NCBI GenBank assembly: GCA_963704875.1
Contig: CAVPIA010000008.1
Coordinates: 372,001-436,000, forward strand
Source of the DNA: CAMYOC01 sp963704875
GTDB lineage: Bacteria > Pseudomonadota > Gammaproteobacteria > Steroidobacterales > XN24
DNA: 64,000 bases
Reading direction: 5' to 3'
This document shows positions 8,908-19,100 of this stretch, one piece after another (the first letter of the stretch is position 1; every line of letters starts with the position of its first letter). The translations under genes and the position numbers were made by a program. Below the pieces are notes generated by a model. That model had not been told where the DNA came from, did not search any database, and saw only the letters and a program-made list of their open reading frames with translations.

Positions 8908-11361
8908 TCATCGATTCGTCGGGACACTCAGGGCGAGACGGAAACCGAGATCCGGCCTTGCCTGATCTCCGTAAGCTCGAGCCGCCAGCCGCAGATCAGG
9001 AATTGTTCCCTGGGCCCAGCTGGATCCGCGGATTACGTAGTAGCGGCCTTCGACTGCGCCGGTCGGGTCAAGCGCTACTGTTGTCTCCTTGCCCACGAAC
9101 GCACGGTAGAGGTCATTGGTCCACTCTGCCACGTTGCCGCCAAAATCGTAAATACCCAGCGAGTTTGAGCGGAAACTGGCGACCGGCGCAGTGGCGGGAT
9201 AAGTGTCGTTATATCCCTCAAGCAGATCCGGCACACCGCCCCTGGCCGAGGTATCAGCATAATTGCCTGAGCCCGGCGGCGGCGGCAGCGAATTGCCCCA
9301 CGGATAGCGCGGGGCTTTTTGTTGCTTTCCCGCGTAACGCGCAGCCCACGCCCATTCCGCTTCAGTCGGCAGCCGGAAGCCACCCGGCGTGGGTCGGATC
9401 GGAACCAGCCGTCCGCCCTCCTCCTTGTAAGCTGGCGGCAATCCCGCCTCTTTGCTCAGCCAGTTGCAGTAAGCTGCTGCATCCTGCCAGGAGACCCGCA
9501 CTGCCGGATAGTCGTCTCCATCCATGCCGTAACCGACCGCGGTTCCGGATGCATGGTTGGGGCGAAAACCACGAAACTCACGATTGGTGACTTCATTGAC
9601 ACCGACATAAAACGGCGCGCTGAGCTCTACCTCTCGCAGACCTTCGTTTGCGCGACGTCCCGGTTCACCACGAGGTGTTCCCATGGCAAAGCGCCCGGCT
9701 GGTAACAAAACCAGTTCGGCGCCCTGCGGCGTGCTCACCGATGACGGTATGGCCGCCATGCGTGCGGCGGCCTCGGTCAGCAATTTGATCTCGACCTTCT
9801 GCGGCAGCCCCGGTCTCGGATTGATGGTTATGCTCTGCGTGGCGTAACCCGGTTTCCGGAACTCCAGGCGTTGCGGGACCGAGACCAGCGCCAGCCGGTC
9901 CGGAACCGGACCGCGCGATTTCCCGTCCACCAACAACTCAACCCCGCCAGGATCGACCGCAAACAGCACGTCGCCGGTGACCGCCGGCAGCTGCAGGGTT
10001 TCACGCCGCTCCTGACCGGACCGCAGGCTGACTGTTCGTACAACCGACTCGTGGCCCGGTAAGTTCGCCTGTATGCGATATTTGCGTGCTGGATCCAGAT
10101 CCAGCGTCAATGGCGAACGGCCGCGGAATTCTCCGTCCAGCAACACCGTCGCTCCCGGCGGCACTGTGACCAGCGCCAACCGGCCGTCGGACGGCTGCAG
10201 CACCACGGTGGGCAGTGTCCGCGCCTGGTCAGGTTCGATTTCAAGCAGCTGCGTCCAGCGCTTGAAGCCCGGGCTGCGCAGTTCCAGCTGGCGCTGTCCC
10301 GAATCCAGTTGAATGGTGATCGGCGTAATGCCCAGCTGCTGGCCGTCAGCCAATACTTCGGCCCCGGCAGGCTCGCTATTGACGCTGACTTCAGACCAGT
10401 TGGGGGTGAGCACGACATCCAGACGCACTTCGTTGCCGCCGCCTTCCAGATCGAGGTCACGGGTCGCGGGCAGATAGCGGTCCCCAAGCACTTCGATCCG
10501 GTGACGGCCGGGCCGTAACGGCACATCCGCCAGAGGTGTGGTACCAAGTTCCTCACCATCGACAAGCACGCGCGCTGCGGCGACACCGGGCGTTTCGACG
10601 TACAAGCGGTCAGCCAGACGCTCCAGACTTCGGCGCAGCGTCTGGCTGCGGTCGCCGGTGATTTCTATTTCCTCTGCCAGCGGCTCGTAACCCTGCAGGC
10701 GGGCGTGCAGCGTGTAGTCACCCGGGCGCAACAGATAGCGCGAGCCAACCGGTACGTCAAAACCACCGCTGATCCACACCTGCTCCGGCGGCGGGCTGAT
10801 GATGACCTCCACCGAGCGCGCGCTGAACATAAACCAGATTGCCAACGCCAGGATCGTCAGCCCGCCGAAAACCATCGACCCTACCAGCGGAAACCGGCGT
10901 TTGACCGGGCCGTCGGTATGCCTGCTGCGCTGATACGCCACCGGATCGATGGCGACAGGCGCTGTCGGTGTCTGTGGCGATATGACCGCGGTTTCGGTAA
11001 TCACCGGCGGCATCGTGACCCGCTCCTCGGTATCCGGTTCCACGGTGACGCTCAGCCGCTGATCTTCAAGTTCAAAGCGCACGCTGCAGCTTCGCGCGAG
11101 CAGCACTTCTCCACCCTTAATCCAGTGTGATTCGCTCAGCGATTCACCGTCGAGGCTGCAGGCATCCCGATCCGGTCCGGGTTGCAGGAAGAATCGACCG
11201 CTGGCATGGCCGAGAAATGCCAGCGCGGGTCCATGGCCCGCCAGACGGACGCTGCCTGCCACGCCGGCAGACCCGGCCGCGGGACCAATCGCCAGCGGAA
11301 GCTCCGCCGCCGAATAGTCGCGCTGGCCGTCGGTGTCCATGACGGCGATCGTGGCACTCAA
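8908..11361 (-). CDS. Membrane protein: FHA-like N-terminus, five PEGA repeats, FGE/SUMF1-like domain
   Basis: 817 residues. Residues 1-115 are cytoplasmic and look like a degenerate FHA fold (ACSLDGESLSES, then GGEVLLARSCSVRFEL). A Pro/Thr linker and one membrane helix (about 159-180) follow. The periplasmic part has five PEGA-type repeats, each with a V-DG-E/Q-G-TP pattern such as VLVDGEELGTTPL and VLLDGEFRGRSPL. The C-terminus (about 545-817) is a formylglycine-generating-enzyme/sulfatase-modifying-factor domain: GTPRGEPGRR, FRLPTEAEWAWAAR and GGNVAEWTND. Such domains often serve as binding or oxidoreductase folds outside sulfatase maturation. Start and upstream kinase stop overlap by four bases (ATGA). 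No sulfatase is nearby. Confidence 0.88.
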   Translation of the reverse strand: MSATIAVMDTDGQRDYSAAELPLAIGPAAGSAGVAGSVRLAGHGPALAFLGHASGRFFLQPGPDRDACSLDGESLSESHWIKGGEVLLARSCSVRFELEDQRLSVTVEPDTEERVTMPPVITETAVISPQTPTAPVAIDPVAYQRSRHTDGPVKRRFPLVGSMVFGGLTILALAIWFMFSARSVEVIISPPPEQVWISGGFDVPVGSRYLLRPGDYTLHARLQGYEPLAEEIEITGDRSQTLRRSLERLADRLYVETPGVAAARVLVDGEELGTTPLADVPLRPGRHRIEVLGDRYLPATRDLDLEGGGNEVRLDVVLTPNWSEVSVNSEPAGAEVLADGQQLGITPITIQLDSGQRQLELRSPGFKRWTQLLEIEPDQARTLPTVVLQPSDGRLALVTVPPGATVLLDGEFRGRSPLTLDLDPARKYRIQANLPGHESVVRTVSLRSGQERRETLQLPAVTGDVLFAVDPGGVELLVDGKSRGPVPDRLALVSVPQRLEFRKPGYATQSITINPRPGLPQKVEIKLLTEAAARMAAIPSSVSTPQGAELVLLPAGRFAMGTPRGEPGRRANEGLREVELSAPFYVGVNEVTNREFRGFRPNHASGTAVGYGMDGDDYPAVRVSWQDAAAYCNWLSKEAGLPPAYKEEGGRLVPIRPTPGGFRLPTEAEWAWAARYAGKQQKAPRYPWGNSLPPPPGSGNYADTSARGGVPDLLEGYNDTYPATAPVASFRSNSLGIYDFGGNVAEWTNDLYRAFVGKETTVALDPTGAVEGRYYVIRGSSWAQGTIPDLRLAARAYGDQARPDLGFRLALSVPTNR

Positions 11362-13727
11362 ATGGGTTCCTCGCAGCGGATGCTCAAGCTTGCCGGTCGC
11401 TCGCCCGGACGCAAGCGCAGTACGCGCCTCACATCCCGAAAACCTGAGCGGGTGCCGACGACCGTGTAGTCACCGGGCCTCAGGTCCAGGGTCTTGCGCT
11501 CAAAACTGCCAAGTCGACCGACCCGATAAACCGTTACCGCGGTGAGATTATCCGACTCCAGCGTCACCTGCACGGGTCGCGTTGCGATTGCCAGCAAATC
11601 ACCAAGACGCAGCATCTGCCCGGACAGGCGCGGGCCAGGCTCGGAGATGTTCGCTGCCGCCTCAAGTACTGCCGTCGCAGCTGCTTCACCCTCGGGCTGA
11701 AACAGACGCTCAGGATCGTCCAGAAGGGTCTGCAGACCCGTGTCGATTTCGGCGCGCGCGCGACAACGCTGCAGACCCTGGCTGGCGACGATCACGCTCG
11801 GGTCGATGTTGAGTATCTGCTCATACGCCGCTACCGCGGGCTGCCAGCGCTCCTGTTGCTCCAGCTCACGTGCTGTACGGGCCAGCGTCTGGATCTGATT
11901 CAGACTCCTGGCCGTCCTCGCCTGTTCAAGACCCGCCGCCGGCTCCGACGCGCCTGGTCGGATTCTCGCGGCTTGCCGGAATGCGCTGACCGCGTCGTCA
12001 TAGGCGCCGGTTTCCAAAGCCCCATAGCCGCGCGACATGGCGTCAGCATAGGCGCGCTGAACCAGGGCCGCGTCGACGCGAGTCACCGCATTGCGCGCAT
12101 CCTCCAAAGCCGGGTCTGTTTCCAGCGCCTCCCGATAGACCGTAGCCGCATCTTCCAATCGTCCGCTAAGCTCCAGACGCTCGCCTTCACGCATCAACTG
12201 GATTACACGCTCAATTTGCGGAGCACGTTCAAGTCCCTCAAGCGCCTCTGCGTCATCCGGATTCAGCTTGAGCACCAGCCGAAATTCGCGCTCGACGATT
12301 TCCCGATTTCCGCGAGCCAGCGCGTCCCTGGCCCGCGACCGGGCAGCGGCGACCATTTCGTCCCCACGCTGCTCAAGACCTGCGAGTGTGGAACTGGCCT
12401 CTTCCCAGCCCTCGCGAGCTTCGGCATAGGCGGCGATCCGATAGGCACGGTGGGCGGCTTCGGCCAATGACCCGGCGTCCGCCAGCGCGGCGCTGCCCCA
12501 TTCTTCGGCCGCGCGCAGCAGTAAGGCCCGCCGACGGGCTTCATAAGCGTTGAGGGCCTTGTCCGCGGCTCTCTTGCTCTCGGTGAGCTGCTCGACATCC
12601 GTCACTGTCAGGGCCGGCGGCACCTCAGCCCCCGCCTCGCTCATCTCGCTCTCACCTGGAGCACTGTCAGATCCAGCTTCGCTGTGGGGCACCCTGGATT
12701 CCATATGGCGTGGCAACAGAAACACCACCGCGGCCAGCGCCAGCAGCAATACCGCAAATGCGGCCCACACAAATGCCATCACGCCGGACCGCTTGCCTGG
12801 CACGGACCCGCCCCCTGACCCGCCCGGTGCGGCAGCGGCCGGCGCACCATGGATAGAGCCCTGAATGACCGGACCCTTCTGCATCGCGGGAATCGCTGGA
12901 TCCACGATGCGCACGCTGGGCGGTACGGTTCGACCTCGGCAGGTTTCGAGGATCGATTCCATTTCATCGCCAACTGCCCGCATGTCAGACCAACGCGCGC
13001 GTGCTTCCCAGGCCAGCAATCTGCCGACCAGTTCCTGCAATCGCTCCGGCACGTCGAAATTTCTTCGCGAGCGCATCAACGGCAGCGCCCGTCCTTCGGC
13101 TGGCTCGGGCGGGAAACCGGTGACCAGCTCATACAGCAGGATGCCCAGCGAAAACGCATCATCAGCCGGCGATGGCGGCAAACCGGCAGCCTGTTCCGGG
13201 CTCGCTGAAACGCGGGTCCCACCACCGGACAGGCTAAGACCCGAACCGGTGTCCAGGGCTGCGGCAATGCCGAAGTCCAGTAACTTCGGCTGACCACGAT
13301 GGTCCAGCAAGACATTTGACGGCTTCAGATCGCGGTGGATCACACCCTGATCATGGGCGTAGGCAAGCGCGCCGGTCAGGGTGACCAATGGTGACAGAAT
13401 TTCTGCCGGTGGCGCATCGCGTAAACGACCAAGTTCGCCGCCGTCGACATACTCCATTGAGATAAATGCGAGGCCGTCGGTCTGATGAAAATCGTAGACA
13501 CGGACGATAGACGGATGGATCAGTCGGCGCGCCTGGCGACATTCGTGACGCATCAATTCGATCATCGCCGGATCCGCCAACAGCTGCTGCTGCAGAATCT
13601 TCAGCGCGACCTGGTCGCCAAGCTCGGCATCCTTTGCCAGCCAGACCTGGCCCATACCGCCACGGCCAAGGAGCCGGAGCAGTTCAAATCTGGACGCCAG
13701 CTGCTGGCCGGGTGACGGCTCCGTCAT
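11358..13727 (-). CDS. Membrane-anchored Ser/Thr protein kinase with periplasmic TPR and PEGA-like regions
   Basis: 789 residues. The N-terminal Hanks-type kinase is complete: glycine loop GRGGMGQVW (21-29), lysine K43, catalytic HRDLKPSN (131-138) and DFG (151-153). An atypical SASPEQ replaces the usual APE. A helix at about 316-338 crosses the membrane. Outside are long helical, TPR-like segments (EALEGLERAP, YEQILNIDPS) and a C-terminal PEGA-like unit (TLDLRPGDYTVVGTRSGF). The kinase should sense an envelope signal and phosphorylate cytoplasmic targets read by the FHA proteins of the same cluster. It overlaps its neighbours by ATGA on both sides. No phosphatase partner is seen in the cluster. 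Confidence 0.9.
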   Translation of the reverse strand: MTEPSPGQQLASRFELLRLLGRGGMGQVWLAKDAELGDQVALKILQQQLLADPAMIELMRHECRQARRLIHPSIVRVYDFHQTDGLAFISMEYVDGGELGRLRDAPPAEILSPLVTLTGALAYAHDQGVIHRDLKPSNVLLDHRGQPKLLDFGIAAALDTGSGLSLSGGGTRVSASPEQAAGLPPSPADDAFSLGILLYELVTGFPPEPAEGRALPLMRSRRNFDVPERLQELVGRLLAWEARARWSDMRAVGDEMESILETCRGRTVPPSVRIVDPAIPAMQKGPVIQGSIHGAPAAAAPGGSGGGSVPGKRSGVMAFVWAAFAVLLLALAAVVFLLPRHMESRVPHSEAGSDSAPGESEMSEAGAEVPPALTVTDVEQLTESKRAADKALNAYEARRRALLLRAAEEWGSAALADAGSLAEAAHRAYRIAAYAEAREGWEEASSTLAGLEQRGDEMVAAARSRARDALARGNREIVEREFRLVLKLNPDDAEALEGLERAPQIERVIQLMREGERLELSGRLEDAATVYREALETDPALEDARNAVTRVDAALVQRAYADAMSRGYGALETGAYDDAVSAFRQAARIRPGASEPAAGLEQARTARSLNQIQTLARTARELEQQERWQPAVAAYEQILNIDPSVIVASQGLQRCRARAEIDTGLQTLLDDPERLFQPEGEAAATAVLEAAANISEPGPRLSGQMLRLGDLLAIATRPVQVTLESDNLTAVTVYRVGRLGSFERKTLDLRPGDYTVVGTRSGFRDVRRVLRLRPGERPASLSIRCEEPI

Positions 13728-14977
13728 TGATCCTGCGGCCAGTCCTCGGCGCTTTGACCGGTGCTGCCAGACGGGCCCGAAGCAGACGGAAGCTCAAACC
13801 CCGTTTCGGCCTGATAGATCTCGCGCATCAGCCGTTGCCATTCGGCGAACTGTGTAGCCGCGGTGCCTTCCAGGCGTCGGGTCTCACCGGCGACCTGAAC
13901 CACCGCCGGTTCGATATCCTGTCCGAATGATGCGCTCAATTCCTTGATCGTCTCAGACTGCATCTTGGCCTGCTGCCCCAATTGCATGCCGGAACTGAAC
14001 AGCTGAATGCCGCCGACCAGCATTGCGCTGCTACCCAGTTCGCCGACGGTGCTTTCGGTCTGTGAATCCAGCACCACGGAACCGACGACCGCCATCGCAC
14101 CAACCAGCTTACGCCAGCGTGCGGCGCTCTCGAGTTCGCGCAACGTGATGATCTCGTCATAGGTATAGCGGCGCCACTCGTTGTAGGGCGGCTGCATACG
14201 CATCGCGAATTCTGTGTAGTGCTCATTCAGGGTATCGACGAACACATAGTCACGCTCGCGCACCGCGTCCACCCGCGCCAGCATCGGATCGCCGGCTGCC
14301 GGCAAGCGCGCGACGTAATAATCGCCCCGCTTGTCTTCGCCCAGATAGCCATCGAACGCAGCGGCGGACACATCCCGCGCAAAACGCAGCTCAGCCACCC
14401 GCTCAATCTCGACCAGTTGTTTCTGGGTCTTGCCTTCCCGCTGCAATACCAGGTCATTGGCAATCTCGTTATAGACGTTCTGGAACGGATCGCGTCCGAG
14501 AACCTGACTGTCCGCGTAGGCGGCGGAATCTGCGCGGCCGGTGTAATCCTTATCCAGCCATACCCGCCGGGTCGCGTCGGTGGCGGTAATGTGCAGTTTG
14601 AGTTCCTCGCCGGTGGACTCCACGATGCGGCCGTTGATGGTCAATTCGGCGCCTTCCCGCGCTGCAGGCACCACTCGGACCGGGCCCCATTGTGCCGTCT
14701 TCTCGAGGGTCTGCCGCAGATGCGAGGCCATGTACCGCGCTTCCGCCTCGCGCACTTCCTTTGGTACCTGGAATTCCTTGGTTCCGGCCGTGCCATCGGA
14801 TGACAGGCCCGGTTCGAACTCGACAATGCTGATATCCAGCCGCTCGGCTTCGGGGACATCGGTCTGCGCACTGATCGCCGGCTGATATGCCACCGGCCGG
14901 GATTCAGTCACGGTACAGCCACTGACCATACCCAGAAGGATCAGACAGCAGATAAGGTGTTCGCGTCGCATCAACAT
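13724..14977 (-). CDS. Predicted lipoprotein of the kinase/vWA cluster
   Basis: 417 residues with a lipoprotein signal peptide ending LLGMVSGC. The mature part starts with a region that looks like a beta-rich, TolB/CsgG-like domain (VREAEARYMASHL, WGPVRVVP, DPFQNVYNEIANDLV), then a conserved-looking block with PPYNEWRRYTYDE. A hydrophobic Gly/Ala stretch of about 45 residues (VGAMAVVGSVVL, SSAMLVGGIQLF) follows that might insert into a membrane, and a Ser/Pro-rich tail. It lies six bases after the Gly-rich lipoprotein gene and overlaps the kinase gene by ATGA. I have seen similar uncharacterised lipoproteins in gammaproteobacteria; no function is established. Confidence 0.75.
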   Translation of the reverse strand: MLMRREHLICCLILLGMVSGCTVTESRPVAYQPAISAQTDVPEAERLDISIVEFEPGLSSDGTAGTKEFQVPKEVREAEARYMASHLRQTLEKTAQWGPVRVVPAAREGAELTINGRIVESTGEELKLHITATDATRRVWLDKDYTGRADSAAYADSQVLGRDPFQNVYNEIANDLVLQREGKTQKQLVEIERVAELRFARDVSAAAFDGYLGEDKRGDYYVARLPAAGDPMLARVDAVRERDYVFVDTLNEHYTEFAMRMQPPYNEWRRYTYDEIITLRELESAARWRKLVGAMAVVGSVVLDSQTESTVGELGSSAMLVGGIQLFSSGMQLGQQAKMQSETIKELSASFGQDIEPAVVQVAGETRRLEGTAATQFAEWQRLMREIYQAETGFELPSASGPSGSTGQSAEDWPQDQ

Positions 14978-14983
14978 GGCGCT

Positions 14984-16042
14984 CTATTTACCAATGCTCT
15001 GTTTGTACTGGCGGTACTCGTTCCAGAGTTTCTCACGCAACGCGGGATCGGATTCGGACTCTGCGGCCTCCCGCAACTGGCGGGCCACAATGTCATCATC
15101 GCTGCCGCTACCGACATCATCCGGCGTTGCCGCGCCGCTGGCACCCGCACCGCCGCTTGAGCCGGCGCCCGATACGCCGCCAGAGCTCGTGCCCCCCTGA
15201 CCACCGCTCGCCGTACCGCCCGAACCGCCTGTCGAGCCGCCTGCGGGGTAAGCGGACCCGGATCCTGTACCCGGGGCTGTGCTGCCGGAATCACGATCAC
15301 CCGCATTTCGCTGAGCGATCTTGATCTGTTCTTCGGTCATCACAGTGCCAAACCCTTCCAACGACCGCTGCAGTTCACGATCCAGCTCAGAGACTTTGCC
15401 GCCGGAACCGGATGCCGGTCCATAGACACCGCCGCCGCTGGCCGGATATCCGCCTGCGCCGCTGCCTGATGGGCTGGCGCTACCACCACCCCCGGCAGCC
15501 GCCGACCCAGCCTGGGTCCCGGCACCGGCCGGCCAACCGCCGTTGCCGGTCTCAGGCGTTGGCGCGCCCGTCCCGGCACCGCCTCCCGCGCCTGAATCCT
15601 GGCTTGGGTCGCCGGCACTGCCAGAACCGCCAGAGCCGCCAAAACCGCCAGATGCGGCGTCAGCGGGTGTCTGAGTACCACCGATCGCAACGCCCGCTCC
15701 AGCACTGCCCGGTGAGGCGCCCGTTTGCCCGGCGCTGCCACTACCGTCGTTCTGGCTCCCGCTCTCACCCTGACCCTGGCCCTGGCCCTGGCCTTCGCTT
15801 TGGCCCTCGCCTGCGCCCTGACCAGACTGCTGGCCCTGACCGGCGCTCTGGCCCCGGTCGCGACTGGCAGTCGATTCAGACCCGGTCTGGCTGCCCGCTG
15901 CTGGCGGCAACGCCGGTGGTGGTGGCGCCCCTACCGGCGTTGACGGCTCAGGCTCTTCTACCGCCGGGGATCCACCACAGCCAGCCATCGCGGCCAGCAG
16001 GGTCACGATCAGGGCGGAATACAGGAGGTGGCGATTGGTCAT
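14984..16042 (-). CDS. Gly/Ser/Gln-rich low-complexity lipoprotein
   Basis: 352 residues from MTNRHLLYSAL at 16042. An ATG 57 bases upstream gives no signal peptide. The lipobox is LLAAMAGC. Almost the whole mature protein is Gly, Ser, Ala, Gln and Pro in short repeats (GQGQGQGQGESGSQ and SGGSG-type units). It is broken by one charged helix (SELDRELQRSLEGFGTVMTEE) and a charged C-terminal helix ending RQYKQSIGK. Probably a flexible outer-membrane tether or spacer. It is the first gene of the cluster and is followed six bases later by the second lipoprotein. The repetitive DNA also makes this stretch prone to slippage and assembly error. Confidence 0.72.
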   Translation of the reverse strand: MTNRHLLYSALIVTLLAAMAGCGGSPAVEEPEPSTPVGAPPPPALPPAAGSQTGSESTASRDRGQSAGQGQQSGQGAGEGQSEGQGQGQGQGESGSQNDGSGSAGQTGASPGSAGAGVAIGGTQTPADAASGGFGGSGGSGSAGDPSQDSGAGGGAGTGAPTPETGNGGWPAGAGTQAGSAAAGGGGSASPSGSGAGGYPASGGGVYGPASGSGGKVSELDRELQRSLEGFGTVMTEEQIKIAQRNAGDRDSGSTAPGTGSGSAYPAGGSTGGSGGTASGGQGGTSSGGVSGAGSSGGAGASGAATPDDVGSGSDDDIVARQLREAAESESDPALREKLWNEYRQYKQSIGK

Positions 16043-16098
16043 AATGCAAATCCACAGAGGCCGCGCGATACAAGGGGTGGCTCGGCGTCGCGATCCCA

Positions 16099-16127
16099 AT
16101 AATCTTGGATGAAAACAACAGCTTCAG
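16099..16127 (-). promoter_or_regulatory. Candidate sigma70-type promoter for the kinase/vWA cluster
   Basis: On the minus strand, CTGAAG and GATTAT are separated by 17 bases, about 55 bases before the ATG of the Gly-rich lipoprotein. This lies in the only sizeable gap (147 bases) between that gene and cusA. Matches to consensus are weak, so this is a suggestion only. Confidence 0.3.
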
Positions 16128-16189
16128 GTTCCCCCCAATATACCCGTTTCGGACAGGGCAGTCAGTGACAAGACGCTCAGGACCGGCCC

Positions 16190-19100
16190 CTAAACGGCCT
16201 GTGCCCGGCGCCGGTGATAGAGCAGAAACAGGACCGGGATGACCAACAGCGACAGCAGCAGCAAACTGAGCACGCCACCGACCATCGGCGCCGCAATCCG
16301 GCGGGTCAATTCGGTCCCGGTACCGCTGCCAAGCATCACCGGCAGCAAACCGACCAGGGTCGCAGTCACGGTCATCAGCACCGGCCGCAGTCGCAACAGG
16401 GCACCGCGTCGTACCGCGCCCAGTACTTCATCCGGTCCGACCGGTCCTTTGGCCCGGGCCGCCTCCAGCGACTGACGCAGATACACCAGCATCACCACGC
16501 CGACCTCGACCGCCATACCGGCCAGCGCTATAAAGCCGACGCCGACCGCCACGGAAACCCGGAAATCGAGCAGCCAGAGCAGCCACAAGCCACCGATCAG
16601 CGACATCGGCAAGGTGCCGAGCACAATCAGCACCTCGCCAAACCTGCGTAACTGCAAGTAGAGCAAGAGAACGATAATGGACAGCGTCAGCGGCACCAGC
16701 AGCGCAAGACGAGCGCGTGCACGCTCGAGGTACTCATATTGTCCGGACCAGGCGATGCTGTACCCCGGCGGAATGGCCACCCGCGCTGCCACCGCGTCTC
16801 TTGCGGCCTGCACGTAGGACCCCAGATCCTTGTTCTCGACATCGACAAATACCCAGCCGGCGGGCCGGGCATTCTCGCTGCGGATCATCGCGGGTCCTTC
16901 CTCTATCCTGATATCGGCAACGTCGCCCAGCGCGATCCACGCGCCGGACGGCGTGCTCAACGGCAGATTACGCAAGCGCTCGGGACTGTCGCGCAGGTCA
17001 GCATAAAAGCGCATGCGGATCGGGTAGCGCTCGCGGCCCTCGACGGAGGTACTGATCACCATCCCGCCTACACCCAACGCGACCACCTGCTGCAGATCAC
17101 GGACGTTGAGCCCGAAACGTGCGGCGGCGATACGGTCGATATCAACGGTGATATAGCGCCCGCCCAACACCCGCTCGGCATACACCGAGCGGGTGCCGTC
17201 CAGACCCGCGATCACGCTTTCGATACGAGTACCCACTTGCTGGATCACGCCAAGATCGGGCCCCGAGACCTTGATCCCCAGCGGCGTCCTGATACCCGTC
17301 GCCAGCATGTCGATGCGAGTCTTGATCGGCATCACCCAGGCATTGGCCAGACCCGGGAAGCGGACTTTCTGATCGAGCTCGTTGCGTATGTCGTCCAGCG
17401 TGACTCCCGCCCGCCACTGATCACGCGGTCGCAGCTGAATCACTGTCTCGATCATGGTCAACGGTGCCGGATCGGTCGCGGTGTCGGCACGACCGGCCTT
17501 GCCGAATACCGTCTTGACCTCAGGGACGCTGCGAATCAGCCGGTCAGTCTGCTGCAGCAGCTGACGCGCTTCGCCGGCGGAAATACCGGGCAGCGTGGTC
17601 GGCATGTACATCAGATCGCCTTCGTCCAGATCCGGCATAAACTCGGTGCCGAGGCGACTGGCGGGCCAGGCGGCCGCAACCAGCAACAGCGCAGCCATCG
17701 CCAGAGTCGTCCACGGGAAGCGCAGGACGGCATCCAGCGCCGGGCGGTAAGCCCACCGGGTGACACGATTGACCGGATTCTGTGCCTCCGGCCGGATCTT
17801 GCCGCGGACAAAATAGCCCATCAGCACCGGCACCAGCGTGATCGCAAGCAGCGCTGCGGATGCCATCGCGAATGTCTTGGTGTAGGCCAGCGGGGCGAAC
17901 AGACGTCCCTCCTGGGCCTGCAACGCGAACACCGGCAGAAAGCTGACCGTAATCACCAGCAACGAGAAGAAGATGGCGGGGCCCACCTCGGTCGCCGACC
18001 GCGCAACAGCCTGCCAGCGATCTGCCGGAGCGTCGCCGGATTCCAGGTGTTTGTGCAGGTTCTCTACCATGACGATAGCCGCATCCACCATCACGCCGAT
18101 GGCGATGGCGATACCGCTCAAAGACATGATGTTGGCATTCAGACCCATGCGATTCATCGCGATGAAAGCCATCAACACGCCCAGCGGCAGGCTGATCACC
18201 GCAACCATCGTAGAGCGCAGATGAAACAGGAACACGGCGCAGACCAGAGCAACCAACAGCAGTTCTTCGACCAGTTTGCCGCGGAGGTTTTCCTGCGCAC
18301 GCAGAATCAGGGCGGAGCGATCGTAGACCACCACGATTTCCACACCTTGCGGCAGTCCTGCCTGTAATTCGTCCAGGCGTGCACGCACCGCCCCGATCAC
18401 GTCGGTCGCGTTCTCACCCCAGCGCATCACCACGATGCCGCCGACGGCCTCGCCTTCTCCGTTGAGATCGGCGATGCCCCGGCGAGCCGCAGGACCGAAA
18501 CGCACTTCGGCGACATCGCCAAGCAGCACTGGCACACCCCCGGGAGCCAGGGACAAAGGTAATGCGCGTAATTGCTCAAGGCTCTGGATATAGCCTGTCG
18601 CGCGCACCATGTATTCCGCCTCGCCCAATTCGATCACGGAACCGCCCACCTCGCGATTGCCGGCAGTGACCGCCTCGCGAACCATGTTCAGCGATACCGC
18701 CCAGGTCCGCATCCGCTCCGGGTCAAGCAGAATTTCATACTGACGGACCATGCCGCCCACGCTGGCCACTTCCGCAACGCCCGGCAACGACTGCAGTTCG
18801 TATTTCAGGAACCAGTCCTGCAGGCTGCGTAACTCGGCGATGTCGTTGCTTCCACTGCGATCGATCAGCGCGTATTGAAACACCCAACCGACCCCGGTCG
18901 CATCGGGGCCCAGCGCCGGCTTTACCTCCGGTGGCAGCGACGCTGTCGCCTGGTTGAGATACTCCAGCACCCGACTGCGGGCCCAGTACAGATCGGTTCC
19001 ATCCTCGAACAACACATAGACGTAGGAATCGCCAAAGAAAGAATACCCGCGCACGGTGGTCGCGCCGGGCACGGCCAGCATCGCAGTTGCCAGCGGATAG

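Noticed and set aside
15700..15880. Tandem-repeat-looking DNA, considered as a CRISPR array
   Set aside because: The repetition comes from Gly/Gln/Ser codons of the lipoprotein; there are no equal-length unique spacers and no cas genes.
3603..16042. Type VI secretion regulatory genes (PpkA/FHA-like)
   Set aside because: No TssB, TssC, Hcp, VgrG or ClpV homologue is present, and the kinase, PEGA and ExbB-like proteins do not follow T6SS layouts.
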